From Pontibacter beigongshangensis (lineage in GTDB: Bacteria > Bacteroidota > Bacteroidia > Cytophagales > Hymenobacteraceae), in the NCBI RefSeq assembly GCF_014332515.1, contig NZ_VFSD01000017.1:62001-126000 (forward strand): DNA of 64,000 bases, written 5' to 3'. Both the position numbers and the translations under genes were made by a program. Under the pieces are notes generated by a model. That model saw only the letters and a program-made list of their open reading frames with translations. It did not search any database and was not told where the DNA came from. Positions within the stretch are counted from its first letter, which is position 1. The number at the start of each line of letters is the position of its first letter. Of the stretch, positions 24,963-35,180 are shown one piece after another.

Positions 24963-27900
24963 ATGCAATACACTTTACCTAATAAGATGAGGTATTTGTT
25001 AATGCTTCTTTTTGTTTTTGCCGCTATTTCAGCGGCTCACTCTCAGGGCTTTTCTGTAAGCGGAAAGGTGGTGGATGATAAGGGAGAAGGTCTGCCAGGG
25101 GTGACTGTTCTGGTAAAAGGAACAAATACTGCCGCTCCGACAGACATTGATGGAAACTACACCTTGTCTGCTCCAAATGGAAGCGGCACGTTAGTTTTCT
25201 CGTTCGTTGGATTTCAGATGCAGGAGGTGCCTATCAATAACAGGTCAACTGTTAATGTTACCTTAGCTTCTGATGCGAAGGCACTGGATGAAGTTGTGGT
25301 GATTGGTTACGGTACAGCCAAAAGGCAGGATCTGACTGGTGCTGTCACTTCTATGTCTGCCAAGGAACTGGAGACAATTCCGGTGTCCAGTGTGGCTGAG
25401 GCTATGACAGGTCGTATGGCTGGTGTGAATGTAACTACCACTGACGGTGCCCCAGGCGCTGAAATCATAATCAGGGTACGTGGCGGTGGTTCCGTAACAC
25501 AGGATAATGCTCCTCTATATATAGTGGACGGCTTCCCTGTGAACAGCATCAACGACATAGCTCCGGCGGATATTACCAGTATAGATGTGTTAAAGGATGC
25601 TGCTTCTGCAGCTATTTACGGTTCGCGAGGTGCTAATGGGGTTGTTATTATTACAACCAAGAGCGCGAAAAGTGGTAAAACCTCGGTTTCTTATAATGGT
25701 TACATGCAAGCTCGTACCCTGCCACGCAAATTAGAAGTGCTGTCTCCTTATGAATATGTGTTGGCGCAATACGAATATGCTAAAGTAAGAGGAGGAGCTG
25801 ATATTACGAATTTTACCAAATATTTCGGTGTTTATGAAGATTTAGAGCTTTATAAAAGACAGAGAGGCACCGATTGGCAAGAGGAATTGTATGGTGATCC
25901 GGCGATGTCGCAATTCCATAACCTGAGTATCACTGGTGGTTCTGAAAAAACTAAAATGAGCCTTAGTGTAGCGCATAACAGTGATGAAGGTATATTGATG
26001 AACTCAGCCTATGCCAGAACCTACCTGAACTTTAAGTTGAACCACGAAATATCAAAGTCTGTGAAACTTGACCTGGCAACGCGTTTCTCTAATGAAGACG
26101 TAGATGGCGCCGGAACATCAGGTGGTTCCAGTTTAAGAGTTGGCGATGGCATTACAACACGTCCTGTTAACGGATTGGCTGATTTTATAGACATAGACCC
26201 AAATACAAGTGCTGACGCCGATGATGATTACGATCAGTTTTTGAGAAGCATTATTAGCCCGACAGAACTTGTTTTGCAAGATTTTAGAAACAGGGCTACT
26301 AAGAGGCTGAACATGAGTACATCGCTTACATGGTTTATGCTGAAAAATCTTTCTTACAGATCAGATTTTGGCGTTGATTTCTCCTGGAGAGAAGATAAGC
26401 GCTTCTGGGGTCCCTTAACCGGAGAATCCAGGAACGTAGGTGGTAACCTTCCACTTGGTCAAATTCAAAACTCACAGGATCAAAAATACAGATGGACAAA
26501 TACCCTGAACTTTACTAAAAACATCAATGATATTCATTCACTAGACCTATTAGTGGGGCAGGAGATGATTATGGGAAATGGCTATTCCAGGTTCCAAAGG
26601 GCAAAATACTTCGATGCGCACCTGCAGCCAGATGTTTTGTTTGAGAACATGGCATTAGGAACGCCGGATAGAATTGAAACTGAAACCGGTATACCAGACC
26701 ATTTGTTCTCATTCTTCGGTCGTGCACAGTATCAGTTAAAAAACAGGTACTTGTTCAACTTTACGCTCCGTGCCGACGGATCAAGCAAATTTGCTAAAGG
26801 AAACCAGTGGGGTGTTTTCCCGGCAGCTGCTGCTGCGTGGCGTATATCTGAAGAAGATTTTATGCAAGATCTTCCTGTGGTGTCTGACCTGAAACTGAGA
26901 TTCAGTTATGGAGAAGCCGGCAACAACAGGATTCATGATAACGCCTTTAGAAGAACATACAATTCTTCTTCGAACAGAACCATTGGCTTTGGCGAAGTTG
27001 CACAACCATTCTATGTGCCGGCATCGACTATTTTAACTAACCCTGAGTTGAAATGGGAAACAACAGTAACCAGAAATCTTGGCCTTGACTTTGGTTTATT
27101 TAATAATCGCTTGTCGGCAACAGTTGATGTGTATCACAATACAACAAAAGGTTTGTTAGTAACCAAGCCTATTCCTCCAACCACTGGATATCCAACCCAG
27201 ATGCAGAACATTGGCCAGACTTCTAACAGAGGGATAGAACTTGCCTTAAACGGTAGTATCATTGAAAAATCAGATTTTACTTTGTCAGCTAATTTTAACA
27301 TCGGCTTTAATCGCTCAAGAGTGGATGATTTAGGTGGTGTAGAGTCAGATATTTATCAATCTAACTGGATTGGTACAAGCTTAAAAGGACAGGATGATTA
27401 CAGGTTGTATGTTGGCAGGAATGTAGGTTTGATGTACGGATTTGTGACTGATGGCTTCTATACAGTAGATGATTTTACATCCTATAATCCAACTACCAAT
27501 TCCTATACCTTAAAAGAAGGGGTAGTTGATATGGGGGCTTTTCTGGGTGGATTCTCTGTTAGACCAGGTGTGCTGAAGTTTAAAGATCTGAATGGGGACG
27601 GTACGATTTCAACTGAGAACGATAGACAAGTAATTGGAAATGCGATGCCTAAGCATTCAGGCGGTTTTGGTATCAACTCTACCTTTAAAGGATTCGATTT
27701 CTCTGCCTTCTTTAACTGGGTGTATGGCAACGATGTGTACAATACAGGTAAACTGGAGTTTAACCAGATTTACAGAACAAGTTATGGCAATATGCTTAAC
27801 ACTGTTAATTCTGATAACAGGTTTAAGTATATCAATGCTGCAGGTGAGGTAGTAACAGATCTGGAAGAGCTGCGCGCACTAAATGCCAATGCCACTATCT

Positions 27901-28214
27901 GGTCTCCATTCTCTATGAGTCCTTCTGGCTCTGTGTTCCATTCTCATGCAGTAGAAGATGGTTCTTTCCTTCGGTTGAGCAATCTTACACTTGGTTACAC
28001 TTTACCAAAAGGATTGATATCAAAAGTTGGCATGAAACAGCTTCGGGTATATGGTACAGTTTATAATGCGTGGCTGTGGACAAACTACACAGGATACGAT
28101 CCTGAAGTGAGTGCCACCAGAAGTGGTTCTTATGCAGCTTTAACTCCTGGCGTGGATTATTCTGGTTATCCAAAAAGCCGCACGTTTACTGCCGGAGTTA
28201 ACATTACATTTTAG
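24963..28214 (+). CDS. SusC-like TonB-dependent outer-membrane transporter
   Basis: 1083-aa outer-membrane channel importing oligosaccharides, here most likely pectin fragments. Signal peptide to about residue 28 (LLMLLFVFAAISAAHSQG), then a carboxypeptidase-like regulatory domain (SGKVVDDKGEGLPGVTVLVKG), the TonB-box-like LDEVVVIGYG at about 106, plug domain with IRVRGGGSVTQDNAPLYIVDG and GANGVVIITTK, then the beta-barrel ending in an aromatic residue (AGVNITF). No STN domain is present, so it is unlikely to signal to an anti-sigma factor, consistent with LacI control. A second in-frame Met at residue 9 is an alternative start. SusD follows 26 bp later. GC content looks lower than in the flanking enzyme genes. 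Confidence 0.96.
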   Translation: MQYTLPNKMRYLLMLLFVFAAISAAHSQGFSVSGKVVDDKGEGLPGVTVLVKGTNTAAPTDIDGNYTLSAPNGSGTLVFSFVGFQMQEVPINNRSTVNVTLASDAKALDEVVVIGYGTAKRQDLTGAVTSMSAKELETIPVSSVAEAMTGRMAGVNVTTTDGAPGAEIIIRVRGGGSVTQDNAPLYIVDGFPVNSINDIAPADITSIDVLKDAASAAIYGSRGANGVVIITTKSAKSGKTSVSYNGYMQARTLPRKLEVLSPYEYVLAQYEYAKVRGGADITNFTKYFGVYEDLELYKRQRGTDWQEELYGDPAMSQFHNLSITGGSEKTKMSLSVAHNSDEGILMNSAYARTYLNFKLNHEISKSVKLDLATRFSNEDVDGAGTSGGSSLRVGDGITTRPVNGLADFIDIDPNTSADADDDYDQFLRSIISPTELVLQDFRNRATKRLNMSTSLTWFMLKNLSYRSDFGVDFSWREDKRFWGPLTGESRNVGGNLPLGQIQNSQDQKYRWTNTLNFTKNINDIHSLDLLVGQEMIMGNGYSRFQRAKYFDAHLQPDVLFENMALGTPDRIETETGIPDHLFSFFGRAQYQLKNRYLFNFTLRADGSSKFAKGNQWGVFPAAAAAWRISEEDFMQDLPVVSDLKLRFSYGEAGNNRIHDNAFRRTYNSSSNRTIGFGEVAQPFYVPASTILTNPELKWETTVTRNLGLDFGLFNNRLSATVDVYHNTTKGLLVTKPIPPTTGYPTQMQNIGQTSNRGIELALNGSIIEKSDFTLSANFNIGFNRSRVDDLGGVESDIYQSNWIGTSLKGQDDYRLYVGRNVGLMYGFVTDGFYTVDDFTSYNPTTNSYTLKEGVVDMGAFLGGFSVRPGVLKFKDLNGDGTISTENDRQVIGNAMPKHSGGFGINSTFKGFDFSAFFNWVYGNDVYNTGKLEFNQIYRTSYGNMLNTVNSDNRFKYINAAGEVVTDLEELRALNANATIWSPFSMSPSGSVFHSHAVEDGSFLRLSNLTLGYTLPKGLISKVGMKQLRVYGTVYNAWLWTNYTGYDPEVSATRSGSYAALTPGVDYSGYPKSRTFTAGVNITF

Positions 28215-28240
28215 TTTTAACTACTTAGTCATTTAATAAA

Positions 28241-30118
28241 ATGAAAAAGATATTTAGGTACAGTGCAGTTGTGCTTGCACTTTTGTTCACCTCGTGTGAA
28301 GATTTTTTAGATACTACTTCTCCTTCATCTTTTACCCAGCAATATATTTTCAATAGTGAAACTGATGCGGCAAGAGCTGTAAATGCCATTTATGCTCTTT
28401 TCAATCAGGATGCCTACACCTCCAGGTTGTCTAACAACTTCATGGGAAACACTGACATTGAAATGGGTGGAGCCAACAGCTCTGCCGGAGATAATGGTAG
28501 AAGAGATATATGGACATTTGAAGCCAAAGACCAAAACAGTGATGTAAGAGTTGTTTGGAACAATGCTTATTTGGCAATCAACAGGGCAAATGAGGCAATT
28601 GAAGGCATTGAGGCCAGCCAACTTTATAAAGACGGCAACCCAACAATGCACCAACTGCTAGGGGAGGCAAAAGGATTGAGAGCTTTCTGGTATTATTACC
28701 TGGTTAACCTGTGGGGAGATGTTCCTTTTTCCGTAACAGCGACAAAAGCAGGGGACGACTTTTATAAGCCAAGGACAAGCAGGTATGAAATCCTTTCCTT
28801 CATTATCCAGGACTTGATTGAAGTAGAACCAAACATGATGTGGGCTGCTCAGGTGCCGTATGGTATTGAGCGTATGAACCGGGAGTTTATCATGGGCTTT
28901 ATTGCACGAATTGCCTTAACCCGGGGAGGATATTCGCTTCAGCCGGACATGACCATGAAGCGGAATGATGATTACCTGGAGTACTATAGAATAGCGAATA
29001 CTTATACGAAAAAGCTAAGAGACCTGAAGCCGCATACGCTCAACCCAAGTTTTGCGCAGGTATTCCGAAATCAGGCAGTTCTTACGCCCCTTGAAAATGC
29101 TCCTACGGTGCCTACTGTAGAAGGAGATATCCTCTACGAGGTAGCCTTCCATCCTGGCTTTGGGGATGTAGCCTGGAACCATGGTATCAGAGTAGATGCT
29201 GGTGGGGCAGATGCAAACGCGCACAAGTACGGATCAGGTTCTAACTACACAAGCCTTACAGTAAACTATTACTACTCGTTTGACACCTTAGATACACGGC
29301 AGAATGCAACTGCTTCGCTGATCATGTATGACAAAGACTTGATTCAACAACCTGTAGCAGTATCTTCCATTGCTCCCGGTAAGTGGAACAGGTTATGGTT
29401 AGCAACTCCTCCAGGCGCCGCTTCGGCTAAAGGTACAGGTATCAACTGGCCTATATTGCGCTATGCAGATGTGCTCCTGATGCTGGCAGAAACAGAGAAT
29501 GAACTTAACAATGGGCCTACGGGTGAAGCAATTGAGGCATTGAAGAAAGTGCGCCAACGTGCCTTTCCAGGGAGTGCATGGGCTACTAAGGTAGATGCCT
29601 ATGTTGCAAATGTATCTGGTGGCAAAGATGCTTTCTTCAAGGCAATTGTTGATGAGAGAGCCTGGGAATTGGGAGCTGAGGCTATCCGTAAGTACGACCT
29701 TATTCGCTGGAACCTGTATGGTGAGAAGGTAGCGGAAACTAAGCAGGCACTGATTCAGATGGGCATTGACGCCCTTAATCAATCAGGCCAGTATGCTAAC
29801 CTCCCACGTTACCTGTATTATAAGAGAGACGAAGCTGGAAGAATTACATTTCTGAATAAATTCAGAAGCTTAGCAGTTGCGCCTCCTTTGAAAGACTCGC
29901 CAACGGTGGGCGATAACCCGGAAGGCTACTTCAGACAAACCTGGTTGCTCGGCAATATTAATACAACTACTCAGGAGCCGGCTAACTACATTCTCTATAA
30001 CTGGAGAGGCTACCAAGATCCGACAGGACAAGCACCTGTGCCATATATTTTGCCAATTCCAAGTGAGACTGTTATAAACAGCCAGGGCGTGTTAAATAAT
30101 AATGGATACAATTTTTAA
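28241..30118 (+). CDS. SusD/RagB-family outer-membrane glycan-binding lipoprotein
   Basis: 625-aa lipoprotein: signal ending LLFTSC with Cys at residue 19. The SusD fold is recognised by FLDTTSPSSF at the mature N-terminus, the TPR-like RANEAIEGIE and AKGLRAFWYYYLVNLWGDVPF blocks, and the C-terminal KKVRQRAFPG / IVDERAWELGAEAIRKYDLIRW motifs. It sits as a lid on SusC and captures glycans at the surface. It lies directly downstream of the SusC gene and 20 bp before the next lipoprotein gene, forming a three-gene operon. It is the only SusD in the window, although the locus encodes about ten pectin enzymes. Confidence 0.96.
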   Translation: MKKIFRYSAVVLALLFTSCEDFLDTTSPSSFTQQYIFNSETDAARAVNAIYALFNQDAYTSRLSNNFMGNTDIEMGGANSSAGDNGRRDIWTFEAKDQNSDVRVVWNNAYLAINRANEAIEGIEASQLYKDGNPTMHQLLGEAKGLRAFWYYYLVNLWGDVPFSVTATKAGDDFYKPRTSRYEILSFIIQDLIEVEPNMMWAAQVPYGIERMNREFIMGFIARIALTRGGYSLQPDMTMKRNDDYLEYYRIANTYTKKLRDLKPHTLNPSFAQVFRNQAVLTPLENAPTVPTVEGDILYEVAFHPGFGDVAWNHGIRVDAGGADANAHKYGSGSNYTSLTVNYYYSFDTLDTRQNATASLIMYDKDLIQQPVAVSSIAPGKWNRLWLATPPGAASAKGTGINWPILRYADVLLMLAETENELNNGPTGEAIEALKKVRQRAFPGSAWATKVDAYVANVSGGKDAFFKAIVDERAWELGAEAIRKYDLIRWNLYGEKVAETKQALIQMGIDALNQSGQYANLPRYLYYKRDEAGRITFLNKFRSLAVAPPLKDSPTVGDNPEGYFRQTWLLGNINTTTQEPANYILYNWRGYQDPTGQAPVPYILPIPSETVINSQGVLNNNGYNF

Positions 30119-30138
30119 GGAATTAAGCGAATAGCGAT

Positions 30139-31746
30139 ATGTATAGCAAATTTTTAAACATAAAGAATGTGCTCCTTGGGCTTGTTTCAGCCCTGCTGCT
30201 CCTGTCAGCATGTGATCCGGAGGAAGAACTAGTGGGGCCTGATCGTTTGTTCAGGCCTACAATAAAAGGTGTAATGGAGTCGCGCGGTAACTGGTTGGGA
30301 GTTTCATGGCAGAAAAATAAAGGTGCCATTGCCTATAAAGTAGAGATCAGCCGCGACACGTTTAAAACAATAGAGCGTTCTGCTCAGGTAGATACTAACT
30401 ATGTAGTATTTAATGACCTGGAGTGGGATATGTTATACCAGGTGCAAGTGCAGGCGTTGGCTGGAGACCCGGCCAAAAATTCTGGTGTGTCATTCCTTGG
30501 CGAAATGAAGACTGCTAAGTTCCCGACTATCTTGACTGTGCCTACTGTAAATGATGTAACTGATGTTGCCGCTTTAGTGAAATGGACTAACAGTGGAGCT
30601 ACAGCTTCTGCCCTGAGGGTATATAAGGTGGATAATAGGCAAAGCCCTATCCAGGAAATAGAGCTGACCGAGGAGGATTTGGCAAACCAGTTCAAGCTCG
30701 TTACCGGATTAACTGCCGGTACTCCATACGTGATCTATGCCTACAGCGGTGAGGAAATACGCGGTTGGGAATATTACACAACCAAAGCAGCACAGGTGTT
30801 TGCGGTAGGCAGCAACATCGTGGACCTGAGAGGTATGGAGAATGACCCGACACTGTTACAGCAGACACTGCAATCAGACTTACCGGCAGGTAGCGTAATT
30901 GTATTGGAAAGAGGCATGACGTATACGATTACTTCCACGCCTGTAGTGAGTGGAGCTTTAACCATTGTAAGTGGTTTAGGTTTTGGGCCAGTTGCAAAAG
31001 TAATAATGAGCAGTGATTTCAACTTCGCAGTTGGAAGTACCGTGGATTCTTTGAAATTTAGAGATCTTAATTTAAGAGGAACTGATTTCGCAGGGAGATA
31101 TGTAATGAATCCGAATGTGAGTGGTGCGACTACCGTTGGAAACATCATCTTCGAAGCTTGTACTATCAAGAACTTCAGAGGGATCACTAGATTCAGAGGA
31201 CCAATCACTGTGTCAAGCCTGAACATTAAAGGATGTCTTGTAGATAGTATTTCAAACTATGGCATTACTACCATTGACGATGAAGCGAGCAAAGTAGATA
31301 ATATCAGATTGCTGAACAGCACGTTCGCCAGAACTGAAGTTGGCATTGTTAGCAAATCAAACTCAAATTCTGTAGTGATTGAGAATTGTACTTTCTACAA
31401 GTTTTTAAGAACAGGGAGATACCTGGCATATTATAGAACCGCAGGTGCTGACAATGTGACCAACGGCGTGAAAATTTACAACTCTATTTTAGGGCCAGGC
31501 TGGGCAGCGGGTGAAGAAGAAACTGCCGCGATTCATGGGGTCCGGGCAACTGCCAATGTAGATGCCATGGGTACATATTCTACTTCAGGGTATAATACCA
31601 TTGCCTCTACCTATCAGATACCAGGACTTTTGGAGTACGGTAAACCTGCCACCGCCTTGTTTGAAAATCCAGAAAATCTTAATTTTAAAATTAAAGATGC
31701 GACTTTTGGCGGTAGAAATACTGCCGGCGACCCTCGCTGGAGATAG
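30139..31746 (+). CDS. Surface lipoprotein with Fn3-like and parallel beta-helix domains (DUF4957/DUF5123-like)
   Basis: 535 aa; lipobox LLSAC at about residue 25. Residues 55-210 look like two fibronectin-type-III-like repeats (VSWQKNKGAIAYKVEISRD; VKWTNSGATASALRVYK). From about 230 a repetitive right-handed beta-helix pattern follows (VIVLERGMTYTITS, NIIFEACTIKNFRGITRF, LNIKGCLVDSISNYG), as in DUF4957/DUF5123 proteins that accompany SusC/D in pectin loci. It is probably a surface glycan-binding protein or a divergent lyase; the catalytic residues of pectate lyases cannot be recognised. It is third in the SusCD operon and is followed by a terminator. Confidence 0.82.
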   Translation: MYSKFLNIKNVLLGLVSALLLLSACDPEEELVGPDRLFRPTIKGVMESRGNWLGVSWQKNKGAIAYKVEISRDTFKTIERSAQVDTNYVVFNDLEWDMLYQVQVQALAGDPAKNSGVSFLGEMKTAKFPTILTVPTVNDVTDVAALVKWTNSGATASALRVYKVDNRQSPIQEIELTEEDLANQFKLVTGLTAGTPYVIYAYSGEEIRGWEYYTTKAAQVFAVGSNIVDLRGMENDPTLLQQTLQSDLPAGSVIVLERGMTYTITSTPVVSGALTIVSGLGFGPVAKVIMSSDFNFAVGSTVDSLKFRDLNLRGTDFAGRYVMNPNVSGATTVGNIIFEACTIKNFRGITRFRGPITVSSLNIKGCLVDSISNYGITTIDDEASKVDNIRLLNSTFARTEVGIVSKSNSNSVVIENCTFYKFLRTGRYLAYYRTAGADNVTNGVKIYNSILGPGWAAGEEETAAIHGVRATANVDAMGTYSTSGYNTIASTYQIPGLLEYGKPATALFENPENLNFKIKDATFGGRNTAGDPRWR

Positions 31747-31760
31747 TCTTTCTGAGCTTA

Positions 31761-31796
31761 AAAAAGTGTGGCCTTTGAGGCCGCACTTTTTCATTT
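31761..31796 (+). terminator. Terminator of the SusC/SusD operon
   Basis: AAAAGTGTGGCC / GGCCGCACTTTTTC stem with TTTGA loop and T-tract, 15 bp past the stop. Confidence 0.92.
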
Positions 31797-31882
31797 TCAT
31801 CTACATTCTGAATTATTCAGATCAAAAGATAATACCAGACAATCACAATCTTTCCTGAAGCTCTTTTTCTAATATTATTTTT

Positions 31883-33172
31883 ATGATCAAAATATTAAAG
31901 CCCTTGTTTACCTGGCAGCTCTTGTTTGTTATCGGTTTATGCAACCTGCAGGTTACGGCACAAGATCTTAAAAAAGATTATCCAAAATCATTCTCAGTTA
32001 CTGTTTCGAACCCGCTCAAGCAGGAGCGGCAGGACGTAATGGTTTTTCTGAAAGCCGACGAAATAGTAAAAGCAGTTCCATCCTTCAACCCCAAAGCCTT
32101 TGTGGTGCTGGATAGCAACAAGGAAATAGCCAGCCAGTACAACACCCGGAAAGATGAGCACCAGGGCATAGTGCTGGTGCTGGATAAATTAGAAGCCGGA
32201 AAACCGAGGAAGCTAACCATCCGGTACAACGCAAACGGTGAGAAGCCCCGCACTTATAAGAAGCGTACGCAGGCCGAGCTTTCTCACAAGGTAGGCGGTG
32301 AGTTCCAGAACCGCAAGTACATAAATGGGGAGAAATTTGTGAATGTGGACTCGTTGCGGGTACCCGATGAGGTGACGGACCACTCCTTTTATATCCGCTA
32401 TGAAGGTCCGGGCTGGGAATCGGATAAAGTAGCCTACCGCTTTTACCTGGACTGGCGCAACGGCACCGATGTGTTTGGCAAAAAAACCAACGAGATGGTG
32501 CTGCAAAACGTGGGGCAGGATGGTTATGACTCGTACCACGAGCTGCAGGACTGGGGACTGGATGTGCTGAAAGTAGGAAAATCGCTGGGGGTAGGGACAC
32601 TGTCGATGTTCGATGCCGGCAAAGCCAACCGAGTAGAGAAAACCGATAGCATGATCAGCGTGATCCGGGAGAACGGCAACCTGTTCTCCTCTATCGTGAC
32701 CGATTACTATGGCTGGAAAGTGGCCGGGCATGTGCTGGATGTAAACTCCAGGCTCAACATACACGCCGGCAGCCGCCTGACGCAGCACCAAGTGAGCCTG
32801 AAGGGGGGCGTGCCACAGAACCTGAGCACCGGCATCATCAACGACAAAAAAGCAAAGCTTCACACCAGCAAAGGAGACCAGAGCCAATACGGTTATGTGG
32901 CCAGCTATGGCAAGCAAAGCCTCAACGGCCCAGGCGATAATTTAGGGATTGCCGTGCTTTTCCGTCCGCAGGATTTCCAGGAGTTCACCAAAGACGAGAA
33001 CAGCCATATTGTGAAGCTCACGCCAACAGGCGGCAAACTGGAATACTACTTCCTGGCTGCCTGGGAACTGGAGCCCGAAGGCATTAAAACCGAGGAGGAG
33101 TTCCTGAAATACCTGGATAAGACAGCGAAGGAGCTGGCTAATCCGGTAAAGGTGAAGATTGCCGGACGCTAA
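31883..33172 (+). CDS. DUF4861-family secreted protein of the pectin locus
   Basis: 429 aa with a signal peptide ending around TAQ (residue 26). The body matches the DUF4861 style: SFSVTVSNPLKQERQ near the start, a long middle block DHSFYIRYEGPGWESDKVAYRFYLDWRNG, then the DGYDSYHELQDWGLDVLKVG segment and a C-terminal beta-sandwich (LEYYFLAAWELEPEG). The family recurs in polysaccharide loci for pectin and other uronate-containing glycans, but its reaction is not established as far as I know. It is separated from the SusCD operon by a terminator and is 65 bp upstream of the pectate lyase gene. Confidence 0.85.
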   Translation: MIKILKPLFTWQLLFVIGLCNLQVTAQDLKKDYPKSFSVTVSNPLKQERQDVMVFLKADEIVKAVPSFNPKAFVVLDSNKEIASQYNTRKDEHQGIVLVLDKLEAGKPRKLTIRYNANGEKPRTYKKRTQAELSHKVGGEFQNRKYINGEKFVNVDSLRVPDEVTDHSFYIRYEGPGWESDKVAYRFYLDWRNGTDVFGKKTNEMVLQNVGQDGYDSYHELQDWGLDVLKVGKSLGVGTLSMFDAGKANRVEKTDSMISVIRENGNLFSSIVTDYYGWKVAGHVLDVNSRLNIHAGSRLTQHQVSLKGGVPQNLSTGIINDKKAKLHTSKGDQSQYGYVASYGKQSLNGPGDNLGIAVLFRPQDFQEFTKDENSHIVKLTPTGGKLEYYFLAAWELEPEGIKTEEEFLKYLDKTAKELANPVKVKIAGR

Positions 33173-33237
33173 GTGCCAGAAAAGAATGTAATCTAAAGTA
33201 ACAACAAGAGGCCCAACAAAGTCAGCTTACATAATTT

Positions 33238-34611
33238 ATGAATAAAAGATTTGCCAAGTGCCTTTTCTTAGGCATAGTATTTCAGTCAATGGGTATCGTT
33301 GGATGCGCCCAGCAGCCTTCTAAAGTAGCTTTACAAGATGCTGCAGAGGAATTAGTTGCTTTTCCGGGTGCTGAAGGCTTCGGGAAGCATGCTACCGGAG
33401 GTCGTGGCGGCCAGGTGGTAGTGGTTACCAATTTAAACGACAATGGTCCGGGTAGTCTTCGGGAAGCCATCCGGAAAAAAGGGCCGCGCATTATTGTGTT
33501 CGCCGTTTCCGGCACCATCGCCCTGGAGTCTCCGCTCGATATTAACAACCCCGACCTGACCATAGCAGGGCAATCGGCGCCGGGAGATGGCATTTGCCTG
33601 AAGAATTATCCGGTTAGCATAAAAGCCGACAATGTAATTATGCGCTACCTGCGTTTCAGGCTTGGAGACGAAACAGCACAACAGGCAGATGCGGTAGGGG
33701 CCAACAAAGGGATGAACAACATAATTATTGACCACTGCTCCATGAGCTGGGCCACAGACGAATGCGCCTCCTTTTACAAGAACAAGAACTTTACCCTGCA
33801 GTGGAGCATTGTTTCCGAAAGTCTGAACCAGTCTGTGCACGCCAAAGGCGACCACGGCTACGGCGGCATCTGGGGGGGCGAAGGCGCAACGTTCCATCAT
33901 AACCTCATCGTGTCGCACACCAGCCGCACACCACGCTTCAGTGGCTCCAGCACCACCAGAAATTCTCCTGATGAGCTGGTGGATTTCCGGAACAACGTGA
34001 TTTATAACTGGGGAGCCAACAGTGTGTATGGTGGCGAGAAAGGCCGCTACAATTTGGTGAATAACTACTACAAGCCAGGGCCGGCTACCGCCTCTTCTAA
34101 AAGAGACAGGATAGTAGAGATCTGGAGACCTTATGGCGAGTTTTACATAGCAGGCAATTTCATGGAAGGCTCTCCCGCAATATCTCAAAACAACTGGGCG
34201 GGAGGCGTGCAGGGCGACCATCCGGACTCTGCTAAAGTAACCACCCCGCATAAAGTAATGCCTATTGTGGAGCAGGAGGCAGGCAAAGCATACGAACTGG
34301 TGCTAAGCAAGGCAGGGGCAAGCCATAAGCGCGATGCTGTTGACACCCGCGTGGTAGCCTACGTAAGAGCAGGAAACCCATCGGCAGGCAAAAAGAACAA
34401 CGGCATCATCGATTCGCAGAACGAAGTGGGCGGCTGGCCTGAACTCAAAACGACCCCGGCTCCTGCAGATGCTGACAAAGATGGCATGCCCGACGAGTGG
34501 GAGAAAAAGCATAAGCTGAACCCAAATAGCAACGCTGACGCAGCACAGCGCACGCTGCACCAGCATTACACCAATATCGAAGTGTATCTCAACAGCCTGG
34601 TGAAGGCCTAA
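33238..34611 (+). CDS. Pectate lyase, PL1 family, lipoprotein
   Basis: 457 aa. The signal ends with VGCAQ, suggesting lipidation at about residue 23 and surface anchoring. The beta-helix starts with FPGAEGFGKHATGGRGG, followed by LNDNGPGSLREAI, IDHCSMSWATDE (calcium-ligand region) and a His-rich middle part (ATFHHNLIVSHTSRTPRF) that carries the catalytic Arg region. It cleaves de-esterified polygalacturonate by beta-elimination. Near the C-terminus DADKDGMPDEWEKKH is a calcium-binding EF-hand/thrombospondin-3-like loop. Unlike its paralogue at 37923 it has no type IX sorting tail. Confidence 0.93.
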   Translation: MNKRFAKCLFLGIVFQSMGIVGCAQQPSKVALQDAAEELVAFPGAEGFGKHATGGRGGQVVVVTNLNDNGPGSLREAIRKKGPRIIVFAVSGTIALESPLDINNPDLTIAGQSAPGDGICLKNYPVSIKADNVIMRYLRFRLGDETAQQADAVGANKGMNNIIIDHCSMSWATDECASFYKNKNFTLQWSIVSESLNQSVHAKGDHGYGGIWGGEGATFHHNLIVSHTSRTPRFSGSSTTRNSPDELVDFRNNVIYNWGANSVYGGEKGRYNLVNNYYKPGPATASSKRDRIVEIWRPYGEFYIAGNFMEGSPAISQNNWAGGVQGDHPDSAKVTTPHKVMPIVEQEAGKAYELVLSKAGASHKRDAVDTRVVAYVRAGNPSAGKKNNGIIDSQNEVGGWPELKTTPAPADADKDGMPDEWEKKHKLNPNSNADAAQRTLHQHYTNIEVYLNSLVKA

Positions 34612-34684
34612 TACTACTGATGCAAATGGCTGAGAGGTTTATGATTGTGTGAAATCAGATAATATCTCTTGATACACTTCGTCG

Positions 34685-34729
34685 GCAGCATTAGAAGTCT
34701 CTGGAGGGCAATTTCTATTCGAATAATTG
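34685..34729 (-). repeat. CCTCCGGAGG interspersed element, copy 9 (diverged)
   Basis: GCAGCA tail, TCTCTGGAGGGC in place of the perfect palindrome, then TTTCTATTCGAATAATT. Confidence 0.7.
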
Positions 34730-34835
34730 AAAAAGGAAGAACCGAACTGCAACGCAAGCTGATATGGCAAAATGAGATAGAAGGCATTTGAAACTGCTAA
34801 TTGCGATCAAAGTAAGTCTTGGGGCGGTGGATGGT

Positions 34836-34860
34836 TAATTCTTCTAATGAAAAATAGCCT
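34836..34860 (+). repeat. Degenerate half-copy of the interspersed element
   Basis: TAATTCTTCTAATGAAAAATAGCC resembles only the AT-rich end; palindrome and tail are absent. Confidence 0.45.
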
Positions 34861-35009
34861 ATTCCGCTATTTAACCTTACTGATGCTACGGCTGATTGTT
34901 GAATTTAACGGGCACAAATTTCTTGAATGTACTGTGTGTAGTGCTGCACCATTATAATTTTTGGAGTTAACTACCCCTCCAAAGGAGTTTCAAAGTGGCC
35001 AGAGGCTTG

Positions 35010-35044
35010 GGAATGGTTGTCAACTGCGAGGACGCTCGCGCAAT
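35010..35044 (+). repeat. GCGAGGACGCTCGCG repeat family, copy 1
   Basis: GGAATGGTTGTCAACTGCGA then GGACGCTCGCGCAATT. It aligns along its length with copies at 60158 and 47954 (minus strand). Confidence 0.7.
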
Positions 35045-35180
35045 TATATTTCTTAATTCGGCAAAGCTCAGGCAGGCCTGATTTGATTAGCCATGGCTTC
35101 TCTGAAAGATCCTACGAAACCAGGGTATTTCGGTAAAAGTGCAGATGCTGTTATAATCTTAAAATCTAATTTTAAACTTA

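Larger units (their letters stand above)
34612..35180. other. 570-bp gap with repeat remnants
   Basis: Contains interspersed-element copy 9, a half-copy near 34836-34860 and one copy of the GCGAGGACGCTCGCG family. No gene is visible. Confidence 0.7.
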